From Saccharothrix sp. NRRL B-16314 (GTDB lineage Bacteria; Actinomycetota; Actinomycetes; Mycobacteriales; Pseudonocardiaceae), in the NCBI RefSeq assembly GCF_000716595.1, contig NZ_JNXC01000040.1, positions 124,001-188,000 on the forward strand: 64,000 nucleotides of DNA, in the 5' to 3' direction. Each line of letters opens with the position of its first letter. The first letter of the stretch is position 1. The translations under genes and the position numbers were made by a program. The notes beneath the pieces are model-generated. The model was not told the origin of the DNA, made no database searches, and was given only the letters and a program-made list of their open reading frames with translations. This document shows positions 54,629-63,544 of the stretch, one piece after another.

Positions 54629-55651
54629 TCAGCGCCAGCCGAGGGCGGGTGCGATGTGGGTGAGGATGCTCTCGAGCACGTGCGCGTTGTAGTCGACGCC
54701 GAGCTGGTTGGGCACGGTCAGCAGCAGCGTGTCGGCCTCGGCGATGGCCTCGTCCCCGGCCAGCTGCTCGATCAGCACGTCGGGTTCGGCGGCGTACGTG
54801 CGGCCGAAGACCGCCCTGGTGTCGGCGTCGATGTAGCCGATCTTGTCGGTGCTGTCGCCGTCGTCGCCGAAGTAGGCGTGGTCGAGGTCCGAGGTGAGCG
54901 CGAAGATGCTCCGCGAGACCGAGACGCGCGGCTCGCGCTGCCAACCGGCTTCCGCCCACGCCTTGCGGAACGCCCGGATCTGCTCGGCCTGCTGGACGTG
55001 GAACGGCGCGCCGCCCTCGTCGTTCTTCAACGTCGAGCTCATCAGGTGCATGCCCTGCTGCGCCGCCCAGACCGCGGTGGCGTTGGAGCCCGCGCCCCAC
55101 CAGATCCGCTCGCGCAGCCCCGGCGAGTGCGGCTCGACGCGCAGCAGCCCCGGCGGGTTGGGGAACATCGGGCGCGGGTTGGGCTGGGCGAAGCCCTTGC
55201 CCTCCAGCACGGTCAGCAGCACCTCGGCGTGCTTGCGGGCCATGTCGGCGTCCGTTTCGCCCTCACTGGGCTGGTAGCCGAAGTACCGCCACCCGTCGAC
55301 CACCTGCTCTGGTGATCCCCGGGAGATGCCGAGCTGGAGCCTGCCGCCGGCGATGAGGTCCGCGGCGCCGGCGTCCTCGGCCATGTACATCGGGTTCTCG
55401 TAGCGCATGTCGATCACGCCGGTGCCGATCTCGATGCGTTCGGTCCTGGCGCCGATCGCGGCGAGCAGCGGGAACGGCGCGGTCAGCTGCCGCGCGAAGT
55501 GGTGCACCCGGAAGTAGGCGCCGTCCACGCCCAGCTCCTCGGCGGCCACGGCGAGGTCGACGGCCTGCAGCAGCGCGTCCGACGCCGTCCTGGTCAGCGA
55601 GTGCGGCCCGTCGGACCAGTGCCCGAACGACAGGAATCCGATTTTCTTCAC
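54629..55651 (-). CDS. LLM class flavin-dependent oxidoreductase
   Basis: A 340-residue luciferase-like monooxygenase. The GTG at 55651 is chosen because the protein then begins VKKIGFLSFGHW, a normal luciferase-fold start; upstream residues are Arg/Pro-rich filler. Family features include GVDGAYFRVHHFARQLTAPFPLL (about 45-67, read in parts), the flavin-binding IGTGVIDMRYENPMYMAED and LQLGISRGSP near 125. These enzymes oxidise small molecules with reduced FMN or F420. The substrate is unknown. It stands alone: 112 bp before the amidase gene on the same strand and divergent from the NTPase gene. Confidence 0.9.
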   Translation of the reverse strand: MKKIGFLSFGHWSDGPHSLTRTASDALLQAVDLAVAAEELGVDGAYFRVHHFARQLTAPFPLLAAIGARTERIEIGTGVIDMRYENPMYMAEDAGAADLIAGGRLQLGISRGSPEQVVDGWRYFGYQPSEGETDADMARKHAEVLLTVLEGKGFAQPNPRPMFPNPPGLLRVEPHSPGLRERIWWGAGSNATAVWAAQQGMHLMSSTLKNDEGGAPFHVQQAEQIRAFRKAWAEAGWQREPRVSVSRSIFALTSDLDHAYFGDDGDSTDKIGYIDADTRAVFGRTYAAEPDVLIEQLAGDEAIAEADTLLLTVPNQLGVDYNAHVLESILTHIAPALGWR

Positions 55652-55818
55652 ACCCCGTGGAACGCGGCGTCCCGCTGATTGATTCCTCAACCACTTTGCC
55701 CGGTGCGGCGGGGCGGGCGAGCGGGTCGTCCGCAAAACTGCGGGTCACCGTCGGTGGTGTGATGTGATCGTTAGCGGCACCCGCGTGCGCGGCGTCGGCC
55801 TGCGGCGATGTAGCGGTT

Positions 55819-58800
55819 GTGATCACGTCAGGGAACGGGGAAGCGGGCGAGCCGGCAGTCGAGCCGGGGGGATCCGAGGCGCGGCGGCGAGCCAAGCGCG
55901 GTGTGCGGGACTGGGTGCGCTCGGCGGGGCGGACCACCGGGCGCGGGGTGCGGAAGGTCACGCCGTACGGCATCTACGCCTTCCTCACGGCCGCCGCGGT
56001 GGCTCCGCTGGCGGGAACCGCGATGGGTGTGACAGGTGAGTTCGTGGGGCCGCTCGGTGACCTGCTGGGCGGCATGGGCGGGAACCACCTGGCCGACGTC
56101 ATGGGCAACACCGCGCGCTCGCTGCGCAACCGCGAGGGGGAGGTGACCGAGGAACGCCTGCGGCAGGTGCTGGGGGAGGAGTTGACGACCGCACTGGAGC
56201 GCGGTGACGCCCACTCCGACCGGCTGCTCGAAGACATGGGCCGGGTGCTGGTGGCCGTGCAGGGCGTCGGAGTCGCACTGGGCGAGTCCGAAGTGCACGC
56301 CAAGGCCCTGCACCAGGAGCTGATGCTGGCGATCGCCGAGTTCCGGGACTTCCGCTGGGTGGTCGACGACCTGCGCGCCGATGTGCACGCCTCGACGCGC
56401 ACGATCGCGGACATGGCGCACGAACTGGCCGCCACGCGCAGCGAACAGCGCACCCAGTCCAGGGTGACCCATCGCGCGCTGGTCGCCATCACCAAGCTGC
56501 GCCGAGCCCTCCTCCAGCCACCGGACGAGGCGCCGAGCCCCGCCGCCGGCCCTTGCCCGTACCCCGGGCTGGTGAGCTTCGGTCCAGCGGAGACGCGGTG
56601 GTTCCACGGCAGGGAAGCCGCCGTCGCCGAGTTGACCACCACGCTGTTCGAACGGCTCGACACCGGCGTGCCCCTCGTCATCGTCGCCGCGTCCGGGGCG
56701 GGCAAGTCGTCGCTCGTGCACGCCGGCCTCCTGCCCGCCCTCGCCGCCGGAGCCCTGCCGGTGGAGGGCTCGGAGCGGTGGCCCAGGGTGGTCATGCGAC
56801 CCGGACCCCACCCGTTGCGCGAACTCGCGGCACGCGTAGGGGCCGTCGCGGGCGTGCCCTCGCCCGACCTGGCACGTCAACTGCGCACGGCGCCCGAGGA
56901 CTTCGGCGCCCTCGCACGGCAAGCCGCGCTGGCGCACGGCTCCTCGTCGCGTCTCGTGGTCGTCGTCGACCAGTTCGAAGAGGTCTTCACCCAGTGCGCC
57001 GACCCCGCGGAGCGGGCCGCGTTCGTGACGGCGCTGGCCGACGCCGCACCCGCCGTCGTGGTCATCGCGGTGCGCGCGGACTTCTACGAGCAGTGCACGC
57101 GCCTCGAAGCGCTGTCCGCGGCGTTGTCCGAGCAGTTCGTGCTCGGTCCGATGAGCGCGGCGGAGCTGGAGCAGGTGATCGCGGAACCCGCCCGGCAGAC
57201 CGGTCTGCGGGTGGAACCGGGGTTGGTCGACCGGCTGGTCGCCGACCTGGGCGCTCGCGGTGACGCCGACTACTCGGCCGGAGCGCTGCCGCTGCTCGCT
57301 CACGCGCTCCAAGCCACGTGGCAGAACCGGGTCGGCGACACGCTCACCACGGCGGGCTACCTGGCCACCGGCGGGATCGGTCACTCGGTGGCCGCCACCG
57401 CGGAGACCGTCTACGCCACCCTCGGGGAGTCCGAGCGGCGGGCGCTGCGGTCGGTCATGCTCCGCCTGGTGACGGTCGGCGAGGACCACGGCGCGGTGCG
57501 GCGCAGGGTGGACCGCCGGGAACTCCCGGGCGGTGTCCTGGAACCGTGGGTGAGAGCGCGCCTGGTGACGGTCGACGAGGACACCGTGCAGATCAGCCAC
57601 GAAGCCTTGCTCGCCGCGTGGCCGCGGTTGCGCGACTGGGTGGTCGAGGACCGGCAGGGGCTGCTGGTCCGCAGGCAGCTGGACGACGCCGTCCGCTACT
57701 GGCTGGCCAACCAGCGCTCCGGCGACGACGTGCTGCGAGGAGGGCGGCTCGCCTCGGTCCAGGCGTGGGCGCAGGACCGGGACGACCTGAGCGCGGCCGA
57801 GCACGAGTTCCTCGCCGCGAGCAACCGCGCCCAGCAGAAGGCGACCCGTCGACTACGCGTCCTGGTCGCGGGCTTGGCGGTGGGCCTCGTGGCGGCTCTC
57901 GGCGGTGCTGGGGCGACGTGGGCGGCCCGGGTGGACGTCGAGCACGAGCGCCAAGCCGCGCTGTCCCGCCAACTCGCCGCGGAGTCGCAGTTGTCGCGGG
58001 ACGCGGACCCTCGCGGGGCGATGCTCCGCGCGCTGCGCGCCTGGCGTGCGAGCCCCACCGACGAGGCCGGCGACGCGCTCGTCTCCGCATCCATGCCCAC
58101 GCCGCCCATCACCGAGAAGTTCGGCGACGTCGCGCACAGCGTCGACCTCAGCCACGACGGCGAGCTCATGGCCGTCGGCCACTCCGACAACGAGATCGCA
58201 CTGTGGGACATCAGCGATCACCGCGCGCTCCCGGTCACCTTCGAGGGGCACGGGGGAGAGGTGGACGAGGTGCGCTTCTCCCCGGACGACTCGATGCTCG
58301 CCACCGCGTCGACGGAAGTCGAGGGCGTGCGGATCTGGAGCGTGCCGGACGGTGAACCCGTCGCCACCCTGCCGGGCGCCTCACAGGTCGCCTGGCGTCC
58401 CGACGGTGACGCGATCGCCAGTGTCGAGATCCGCGGCGACGCATTCGGCGTGACCGTCTGGCACCCGCGAACCGGGCAGCGCGTCCTGGAGCTGCCCACC
58501 GCCGAGCCCGTGGTGACCGACGTCCGGTTCGACCCGACCGGCGACCGGCTCGCGGTGGGGCGCGATGACGGCACCTTCGAACTCTGGGACCTCACGACGC
58601 GGACGCTGCTCGTCGCGGGTGGCGAGCCCGGTGCCCTCATGGCGACCATCGCCGTCTCCGGCGAGCTGATGGCGACCGCCGCCCGGGTGGGAGCCGAACT
58701 GCGGTTGTGGGACGTCCGGACGGGCGCGCTCGTCGGGAGCGTCACCGGTCCGCTGGGGCAGGAGCGCGGCATCAACCACATGGCCTTCACCACCGACGGC

Positions 58801-59973
58801 CGGCAGTTGGTCACCGCTGACGCCGGCACCATCACCACGTGGGACGTCCACGCACGCCGGCATGTGGAGGACCTGCCCATGCTGACCGTGCACATCGTGG
58901 CCTTGGCGGTGTCCGACGAAGGCGGGCCGATGGCGGTCGCCACGGCCGGCGGCGACGTCGTGCGGTGGGAGCGCGAAACCCATTGGCTCGACGGGCTGAC
59001 GGACATCGCCAACACGGTGTCCTTCAACCCGGCCAACGGTGAGGTGGCGGGCGTGTTCGGCGACGGCATGGTGCGGACCTGGAACACGACGACCGGTGCG
59101 GCGGTGGAATCGACGTCCCTCGGCGCCACCGGCTGGCTGGTGCGCCACGGAACCGACGGCACCAAGGTCACCGCCACCCGCGCCGGCTCCGTCACGCTGA
59201 CACCTCCGTCCGGGGGCACGCCCCGGGTGCTCCCACCGCGAGGCGGACGGCGAGTGCTGGACGAAGTAGTGCTGTCACCGGACGGCGGCACGATCGTCAT
59301 CACGTACTTGCCGACCCCGACCGGGATCGTCGAGGACGTCAGCCACCAAGTGCTCGTGCTGAACTCGGAGGACCTGACCGAACGAGCGCTGCTCGACCTC
59401 GGCGACCGCTCCGTCCAGGATCTCGTCTTCTCGCCCGACGGCGATCGGCTCCTGGCCCTCACCTCCACGATCAGCCCCATCCCCGGCGAGCCGGACGACG
59501 CGCTGATGATGTGGACGACGGAGGACTTCTCGGTCGAGCGCACCGTTGCGCTGTCCGACGACCTCGTCACGATGGACGTCACGCCCGACGGTCGTTCCCT
59601 GCTCACCGCCGGGAAAACCGCCCGCATCGAGGTGCGTGACGCGAACACCGGGGAAGTCCTGCGGGAGTTCGGCGAGCACACCTCCACGTTGCGCACGATC
59701 GCCGTCTCGCCGGACGGTGCCACCGTTGCCACCGGCACGGTCGCGGACCCGGTGCTGCGGTTGTGGGACGTGCGCAGCGGCACTTTGAAGGGCCGCTACA
59801 CCGGGCATCGGCCGGAGGCGCTCAACGAAGTCGCCTTCTCACCCGACGGTCAGCTGGTGGCCAGCGCCGGGGTCGACGGCAGGATCGGCTTGTGGCCGAC
59901 GAACGCCCACGCCGCCATCACCCGCATCTGCACGACGCTGTCCCGCCCGCAGCCGCCCGAAGAATGCCGCTGA
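55819..59973 (+). CDS. nSTAND1-type NTPase with C-terminal WD40 propeller
   Basis: A 1384-residue STAND protein starting at a GTG (weak ribosome binding site; start moderately sure). The N-terminal ~240 residues are an unrecognised domain with a hydrophobic stretch (YAFLTAAAVAPLAGTAMGV, about 52-70) and a likely coiled coil (about 95-220). The nSTAND1 NTPase follows CPYPGLVSFGPAETRWFHGRE (about 245-265), with Walker A ASGAGKSS near 293 and a Walker B-like LVVVVDQFEE near 380. A transmembrane segment (VLVAGLAVGLVAALGGAG, about 682-700) separates it from about 14 WD40 blades (LWDISDH, RIWSVPDG, LWDLTTR, RLWDVRSG). STAND-WD40 proteins act as switch-like sensors, some in phage defence. The effector here is unclear. 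Confidence 0.87.
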   Translation: MITSGNGEAGEPAVEPGGSEARRRAKRGVRDWVRSAGRTTGRGVRKVTPYGIYAFLTAAAVAPLAGTAMGVTGEFVGPLGDLLGGMGGNHLADVMGNTARSLRNREGEVTEERLRQVLGEELTTALERGDAHSDRLLEDMGRVLVAVQGVGVALGESEVHAKALHQELMLAIAEFRDFRWVVDDLRADVHASTRTIADMAHELAATRSEQRTQSRVTHRALVAITKLRRALLQPPDEAPSPAAGPCPYPGLVSFGPAETRWFHGREAAVAELTTTLFERLDTGVPLVIVAASGAGKSSLVHAGLLPALAAGALPVEGSERWPRVVMRPGPHPLRELAARVGAVAGVPSPDLARQLRTAPEDFGALARQAALAHGSSSRLVVVVDQFEEVFTQCADPAERAAFVTALADAAPAVVVIAVRADFYEQCTRLEALSAALSEQFVLGPMSAAELEQVIAEPARQTGLRVEPGLVDRLVADLGARGDADYSAGALPLLAHALQATWQNRVGDTLTTAGYLATGGIGHSVAATAETVYATLGESERRALRSVMLRLVTVGEDHGAVRRRVDRRELPGGVLEPWVRARLVTVDEDTVQISHEALLAAWPRLRDWVVEDRQGLLVRRQLDDAVRYWLANQRSGDDVLRGGRLASVQAWAQDRDDLSAAEHEFLAASNRAQQKATRRLRVLVAGLAVGLVAALGGAGATWAARVDVEHERQAALSRQLAAESQLSRDADPRGAMLRALRAWRASPTDEAGDALVSASMPTPPITEKFGDVAHSVDLSHDGELMAVGHSDNEIALWDISDHRALPVTFEGHGGEVDEVRFSPDDSMLATASTEVEGVRIWSVPDGEPVATLPGASQVAWRPDGDAIASVEIRGDAFGVTVWHPRTGQRVLELPTAEPVVTDVRFDPTGDRLAVGRDDGTFELWDLTTRTLLVAGGEPGALMATIAVSGELMATAARVGAELRLWDVRTGALVGSVTGPLGQERGINHMAFTTDGRQLVTADAGTITTWDVHARRHVEDLPMLTVHIVALAVSDEGGPMAVATAGGDVVRWERETHWLDGLTDIANTVSFNPANGEVAGVFGDGMVRTWNTTTGAAVESTSLGATGWLVRHGTDGTKVTATRAGSVTLTPPSGGTPRVLPPRGGRRVLDEVVLSPDGGTIVITYLPTPTGIVEDVSHQVLVLNSEDLTERALLDLGDRSVQDLVFSPDGDRLLALTSTISPIPGEPDDALMMWTTEDFSVERTVALSDDLVTMDVTPDGRSLLTAGKTARIEVRDANTGEVLREFGEHTSTLRTIAVSPDGATVATGTVADPVLRLWDVRSGTLKGRYTGHRPEALNEVAFSPDGQLVASAGVDGRIGLWPTNAHAAITRICTTLSRPQPPEECR

Positions 59974-59981
59974 CCGCGCGA

Positions 59982-60023
59982 CACCGGCACCGGCACCGAC
60001 ACCGACGATGGCGATGGCGATGG
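59982..60023. repeat. Hexanucleotide microsatellite
   Basis: Four CACCGG/CACCGA units are followed by three CGATGG units just after the WD40 gene's stop. They lie within the leader of the following MFS gene. It is a simple slippage-type repeat. Confidence 0.7.
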
Positions 60024-60102
60024 CGAGAACGTGCCAGACACCGGCGTGGTGGAGCTGGTGGACTTGCGCGGCAAGTCCGGGGACCACCGCGAGAGGCAGC
60101 AC

Positions 60103-61341
60103 ATGTCCGCAATTTCGACCTCCACGGGAGTTCCGACCTCCACGGACGGCCCGGTCACGGCCGTGCGATCGCCGTCGACCGGCTGGGCGGCCGTGATCTC
60201 GCTGATGATGGGGATCTTCTCCCTCGTCACCACGGAGATCCTGCCCATCGGCCTCCTCACGACCATCGGCGCCACCTTCGGGATCTCGGACGGGACCGCC
60301 GGGCTGATGATGTTCGTGCCCGGCGTCCTGGCCGCGATCGCCGCGCCGACGATGACCGCGGCGACCGCGCACGCGGACCGGCGGACCGTGCTGTGCCTGC
60401 TCGTGGTCGTGCTGGCCGTGGCCGACTTCCTGGCCGCTGCGGCGACCGCCTACTGGGTCATGGTGGTGTCACGGGTGCTGGTGGGCCTCGTCATCGGCGC
60501 GTTCTGGTCGATCGGAGCGGGCCTGGCCGCGCGCCTGGTGCCCGAGCACCAGGTCGGTCGCGCGACCGCCGTCATCTTCGCGGCGGTGCCGCTGGGATCG
60601 GTGCTCGGCGTGCCCGCGGGCACGTTCATCGGCGACGTCGCCGGTTGGCGCGCGGCGTTCGTGGCGATGGGCGTGCTCACCGTGGCCGTCCTCGCGGCCT
60701 TGGCGGCCTTCCTGCCGTCCCTGCCGCCGGAGACGCCGACGAAGCTGTCGGTGCTGCGGGAGGTGGTGCGCGGTGCCGACACCAGGGTCGGCCTGCTCGT
60801 GACGTTCTTGGTCGTGATGGCGCACTTCGGCACCTACACCTACGTCGTGCCGTTCCTGGAGGACGTCACCGGCTCGACGCGGGCTGCGATCACCGCGTAC
60901 CTCCTGATCTACGGGGCGGCGGGCATCGCCGGCAACTTCCTCGGCGGCATGTGGGTCACCAGGAACCTGCGCGCGACGTTCTGCACCGCCGCCGCCCTGA
61001 TCGGCTCGGCGACCCTGCTCCTCCCGCTCGTCGGCCGGACCGACCCGGGTGCGATCACGCTCCTGGTCGTGTGGGGCCTCGCCTACGGCGCGGTGCCGGT
61101 GTGCTCCCAGACCTGGTTCGTCCAGTCGTCGCCGAAGACGCCGGAGGCGGCGACCGTGCTGTTCACGTCGTCCTTCCAGGCGACCATCTCGCTCGGCGCG
61201 CTGGCGGGTGGGCTGGTGGTCGACCGGTCGTCCACCTCGGTGGTGATGCTCTCGGGTGGTGCGGTCGCGATGCTCGTCCTCGTCGCCGTCGCGGTGTTCC
61301 GCCGAGAGGCGGGTGCGGCGCGGGTCAAGCCGATCGGGTGA
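60103..61341 (+). CDS. MFS transporter (DHA1, AraJ/YdhP-like)
   Basis: A 412-residue major facilitator with twelve hydrophobic segments. The ATG at 60103 follows AGAGGCAG; an upstream start at 60031 would add a tail with no hydrophobic pattern. The first helix region reads MMGIFSLVTTEILPIGLLTTIG, with the TEILPIGLL signature of DHA1 sugar-efflux/chloramphenicol-type exporters. It contains HADRRTVL and RVLVGLVIGAFWSIGAGLAARLV-like loops (read in parts). Substrate unknown. Its 3' end overlaps the convergent STAND gene by 17 bp. Confidence 0.9.
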   Translation: MSAISTSTGVPTSTDGPVTAVRSPSTGWAAVISLMMGIFSLVTTEILPIGLLTTIGATFGISDGTAGLMMFVPGVLAAIAAPTMTAATAHADRRTVLCLLVVVLAVADFLAAAATAYWVMVVSRVLVGLVIGAFWSIGAGLAARLVPEHQVGRATAVIFAAVPLGSVLGVPAGTFIGDVAGWRAAFVAMGVLTVAVLAALAAFLPSLPPETPTKLSVLREVVRGADTRVGLLVTFLVVMAHFGTYTYVVPFLEDVTGSTRAAITAYLLIYGAAGIAGNFLGGMWVTRNLRATFCTAAALIGSATLLLPLVGRTDPGAITLLVVWGLAYGAVPVCSQTWFVQSSPKTPEAATVLFTSSFQATISLGALAGGLVVDRSSTSVVMLSGGAVAMLVLVAVAVFRREAGAARVKPIG

Positions 61342-63415
61342 TCGCCTCGACCAGAGCGGACGCGGCGGCCTTGTGGTTCTCCTCCAGCGTCACGATCGCA
61401 GCCGAGAGCAGGTCCGCGAGCGGGTCCGCGTCGGCCAGCAGCGGACGCAGTCGTTGGCACGACTTCGCGGCGTAGTTGAGGTTCCCGACCTCGTAGTGCA
61501 GCCTGATCGCCTGCTTGAGGTACGCCCTGGCCAGGTCGTCGCGACCCTCGTCGGACTCCAGTCCGGCCATCGAGTCGGCGACGTGCGCCAGCCCGTAGAA
61601 GTTGCCGGACCGGGTGTAGAGGTTCTCGGCGCGCTGGTGGTAGCGCTTGGCTTCGCCCGGTTCGCCCAGGGCTTGGCAGGCCTGCCCGAGCAGCCCGGCG
61701 GTACTGGCGGTCCCGGTGTCGTCGCACAGGCGTTCGTAGAGTTCGAGCGCCTTCGACCCGGCTTCGAACGCCTGGCGGAACGAGCGGGCGTCCAGGTGTG
61801 CCGCGGCGAGTCCGTTGAACGCGTTCGCGCGCCCCGCCAGGTCGCCGAGCTGGTCGAGGTGGTCGAGCGCGTCGAGGTACAAATCCACGGACCGCAGGTA
61901 GTCGCCGTTCTCGCGGTGGGCCCGTGCCAGTTGTTGCTGGAGCCGAACCTCGACCTGCGGGTTGCCGAGGTGCCGGACCGCGGCCAGGGCGGCCGTGTGG
62001 GTGTCGATCCAGTCCTGCCGGCGTGCGGTCAGGTAGGCGAAGTTGGACGTGGTCCAGGCGAGCTGCCAGGTGTAGTCGTGGAGCTGTTCCTCGACGGCGA
62101 GGGAGATCGCGGCGAGGACGTTGTCGTACTCCACGTCGAACCACGCGAGGGCGTCGGCGTGGGTGGCCAGGCTGGGCAGGAGTTCCGGGCGCAGGCACGG
62201 TTCCAGCGGCACGGGGCGTCGGTGGGCGTTGATGAGCCGGTCGGCGCGGTCGGCCGCGTGCAGCCGGTGGTTGAGCAGTGCGGTCAGCACTGACGCGCGC
62301 CGCTCCGCCGAGTCGTGCCGCCGCGATTGGTCCAAGCCGTAGACGCAGGTCAACGTGTGGAACGCGTAGCGCCCGGCGGAAGTGCGTCCCAGGAGGTGGC
62401 ACCGGATCAGCTCGTGGATGGTCTCGCGAGCGTGGAAGAGGTCGTTGTCGATCATCGCCGCGGCGGCCGAGGCGTCCCACTCCGATCCCGGGTGCAGCGC
62501 CAGCGTGCGGAATTCCCTTGCCATCGTCGGCGTCAGGTTGTCGTACGACAAGGCGAAGACCGTTCGCATGTCGGCCACGTCCGGCAGGCGCAGGGCGTTG
62601 AGCGCCCCGTTCTTGCACTCGAGCGCGTTGATGACGGGGTTCAGCGAGTTCGTGGGCTCGTCCGCGGCCCGTGCCGCGACGATGTTCAGCGCCAGGGGGT
62701 GTCCGCCGCACGCCGCCACGATGCGCGCCACGACCGTGCTCTCCGCCTCCACCCGGTGGGCTCCCAACCGCTGCGCCAGCAGCTGAACGGCCTCGCCGTC
62801 GGCCAACGGGCCGAGCGGGACGCGCTCGGCGTCGTGGTGCACGTCCAACCCGTCGAGGCGGTGCCGTGCGGTCACGACCGTGAAGCAGCCGGGCGAGCCG
62901 GGGAGCAGGGGCCGGACCTGTGCGCTGTCACGCACGTTGTCCAGGATCAACAGCAGCCGTCGCTGGTCGAGCATGCTGCGCAGCAACGCCGCCTGGGCGT
63001 CGGGATCGGACGGGAGGGACGTCGACGGCACGTGCAGTGCGCTGAGGATCGACCGAGCGGCGACGTCGGGCCCGATCGCGGGGCGGGTCGCGTCGAAACC
63101 GTGCAGGTCGACGTACACCTGGCCGTCGGGGAACAACTCGCGCGCGGCACCGCCCCACCACACGGCCAAGGCCGTCTTGCCGATTCCGGGCGGCCCGTCG
63201 AGCACGCAGACCCGACTGCCGGACCCCGCCGTCGCCAGCTCCTGCAACCGCCGGAGTTCGGCCTCCCTGCCGACGAAGCGGCGCGTGCCGGACGGCAGGT
63301 TGTAGGGGATCGAGGCGTGGACGGACTCGGCGTGGACGTTGATACCGCCGTGGACGACACCGGCCTGGACCGAGGCCGCGATCGAACGGGCGTTCGCCGT
63401 GTTCTCCGTCGTCAC
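61325..63415 (-). CDS. NB-ARC/TPR STAND protein with candidate N-terminal amyloid signalling motif
   Basis: A 696-residue protein starting at a GTG with GGGGAGGGG upstream. Residues 1-35 hold a short motif, VQAGVVHGGINVH (16-28), like bacterial amyloid signalling sequences at the N-terminus of actinomycete NLR-type proteins. The NB-ARC NTPase starts near 40 (SGTRRFVGREAEL), with Walker A GPPGIGKTAL (about 75-84), Walker B RLLLILDNV (about 152-160) and GGHPLAL (about 237). A winged-helix region and TPR repeats (about 470-660) follow. Unlike AfsR/SARP regulators it has no N-terminal DNA-binding domain. It probably senses an unknown signal through the TPRs and passes it on by templated fibril formation to a partner not seen nearby. 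Confidence 0.87.
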   Translation of the reverse strand: MTTENTANARSIAASVQAGVVHGGINVHAESVHASIPYNLPSGTRRFVGREAELRRLQELATAGSGSRVCVLDGPPGIGKTALAVWWGGAARELFPDGQVYVDLHGFDATRPAIGPDVAARSILSALHVPSTSLPSDPDAQAALLRSMLDQRRLLLILDNVRDSAQVRPLLPGSPGCFTVVTARHRLDGLDVHHDAERVPLGPLADGEAVQLLAQRLGAHRVEAESTVVARIVAACGGHPLALNIVAARAADEPTNSLNPVINALECKNGALNALRLPDVADMRTVFALSYDNLTPTMAREFRTLALHPGSEWDASAAAAMIDNDLFHARETIHELIRCHLLGRTSAGRYAFHTLTCVYGLDQSRRHDSAERRASVLTALLNHRLHAADRADRLINAHRRPVPLEPCLRPELLPSLATHADALAWFDVEYDNVLAAISLAVEEQLHDYTWQLAWTTSNFAYLTARRQDWIDTHTAALAAVRHLGNPQVEVRLQQQLARAHRENGDYLRSVDLYLDALDHLDQLGDLAGRANAFNGLAAAHLDARSFRQAFEAGSKALELYERLCDDTGTASTAGLLGQACQALGEPGEAKRYHQRAENLYTRSGNFYGLAHVADSMAGLESDEGRDDLARAYLKQAIRLHYEVGNLNYAAKSCQRLRPLLADADPLADLLSAAIVTLEENHKAAASALVEAITRSA
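63332..63367 (-). other. Candidate amyloid (BASS-like) motif, residues 17-28 of the STAND protein
   Basis: QAGVVHGGINVH alternates hydrophobic, Gly and His residues in the pattern seen in bacterial amyloid signalling sequences of NLR-related proteins (Q-A-G-x-hydrophobic-x-G-G-hydrophobic-x-x-H). It lies right at the start of the protein, ahead of the NTPase, where such motifs normally sit. The assignment is pattern-based. Confidence 0.6.
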
Positions 63416-63486
63416 GTGGCCCCTCCCCGTACGCCGCCCCCCTCGTGGATCAATGAAACCAGAATTCCCGGCGGGGATCGGCGATC

Positions 63487-63536
63487 ACAGCGGACAGCGC
63501 TGGTTCCCGATGGTGGGAACCAGCGCTGTCCGCTGT
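63487..63536 (-). terminator. Very long perfect hairpin terminator after the protease gene
   Basis: A perfect 22-bp inverted repeat (63487-63508 and 63515-63536) with a 6-nt loop lies 9 bp after the protease stop, on its downstream side. It also faces the promoter region of the STAND gene. Confidence 0.8.
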
Positions 63537-63544
63537 CGTCGGTG

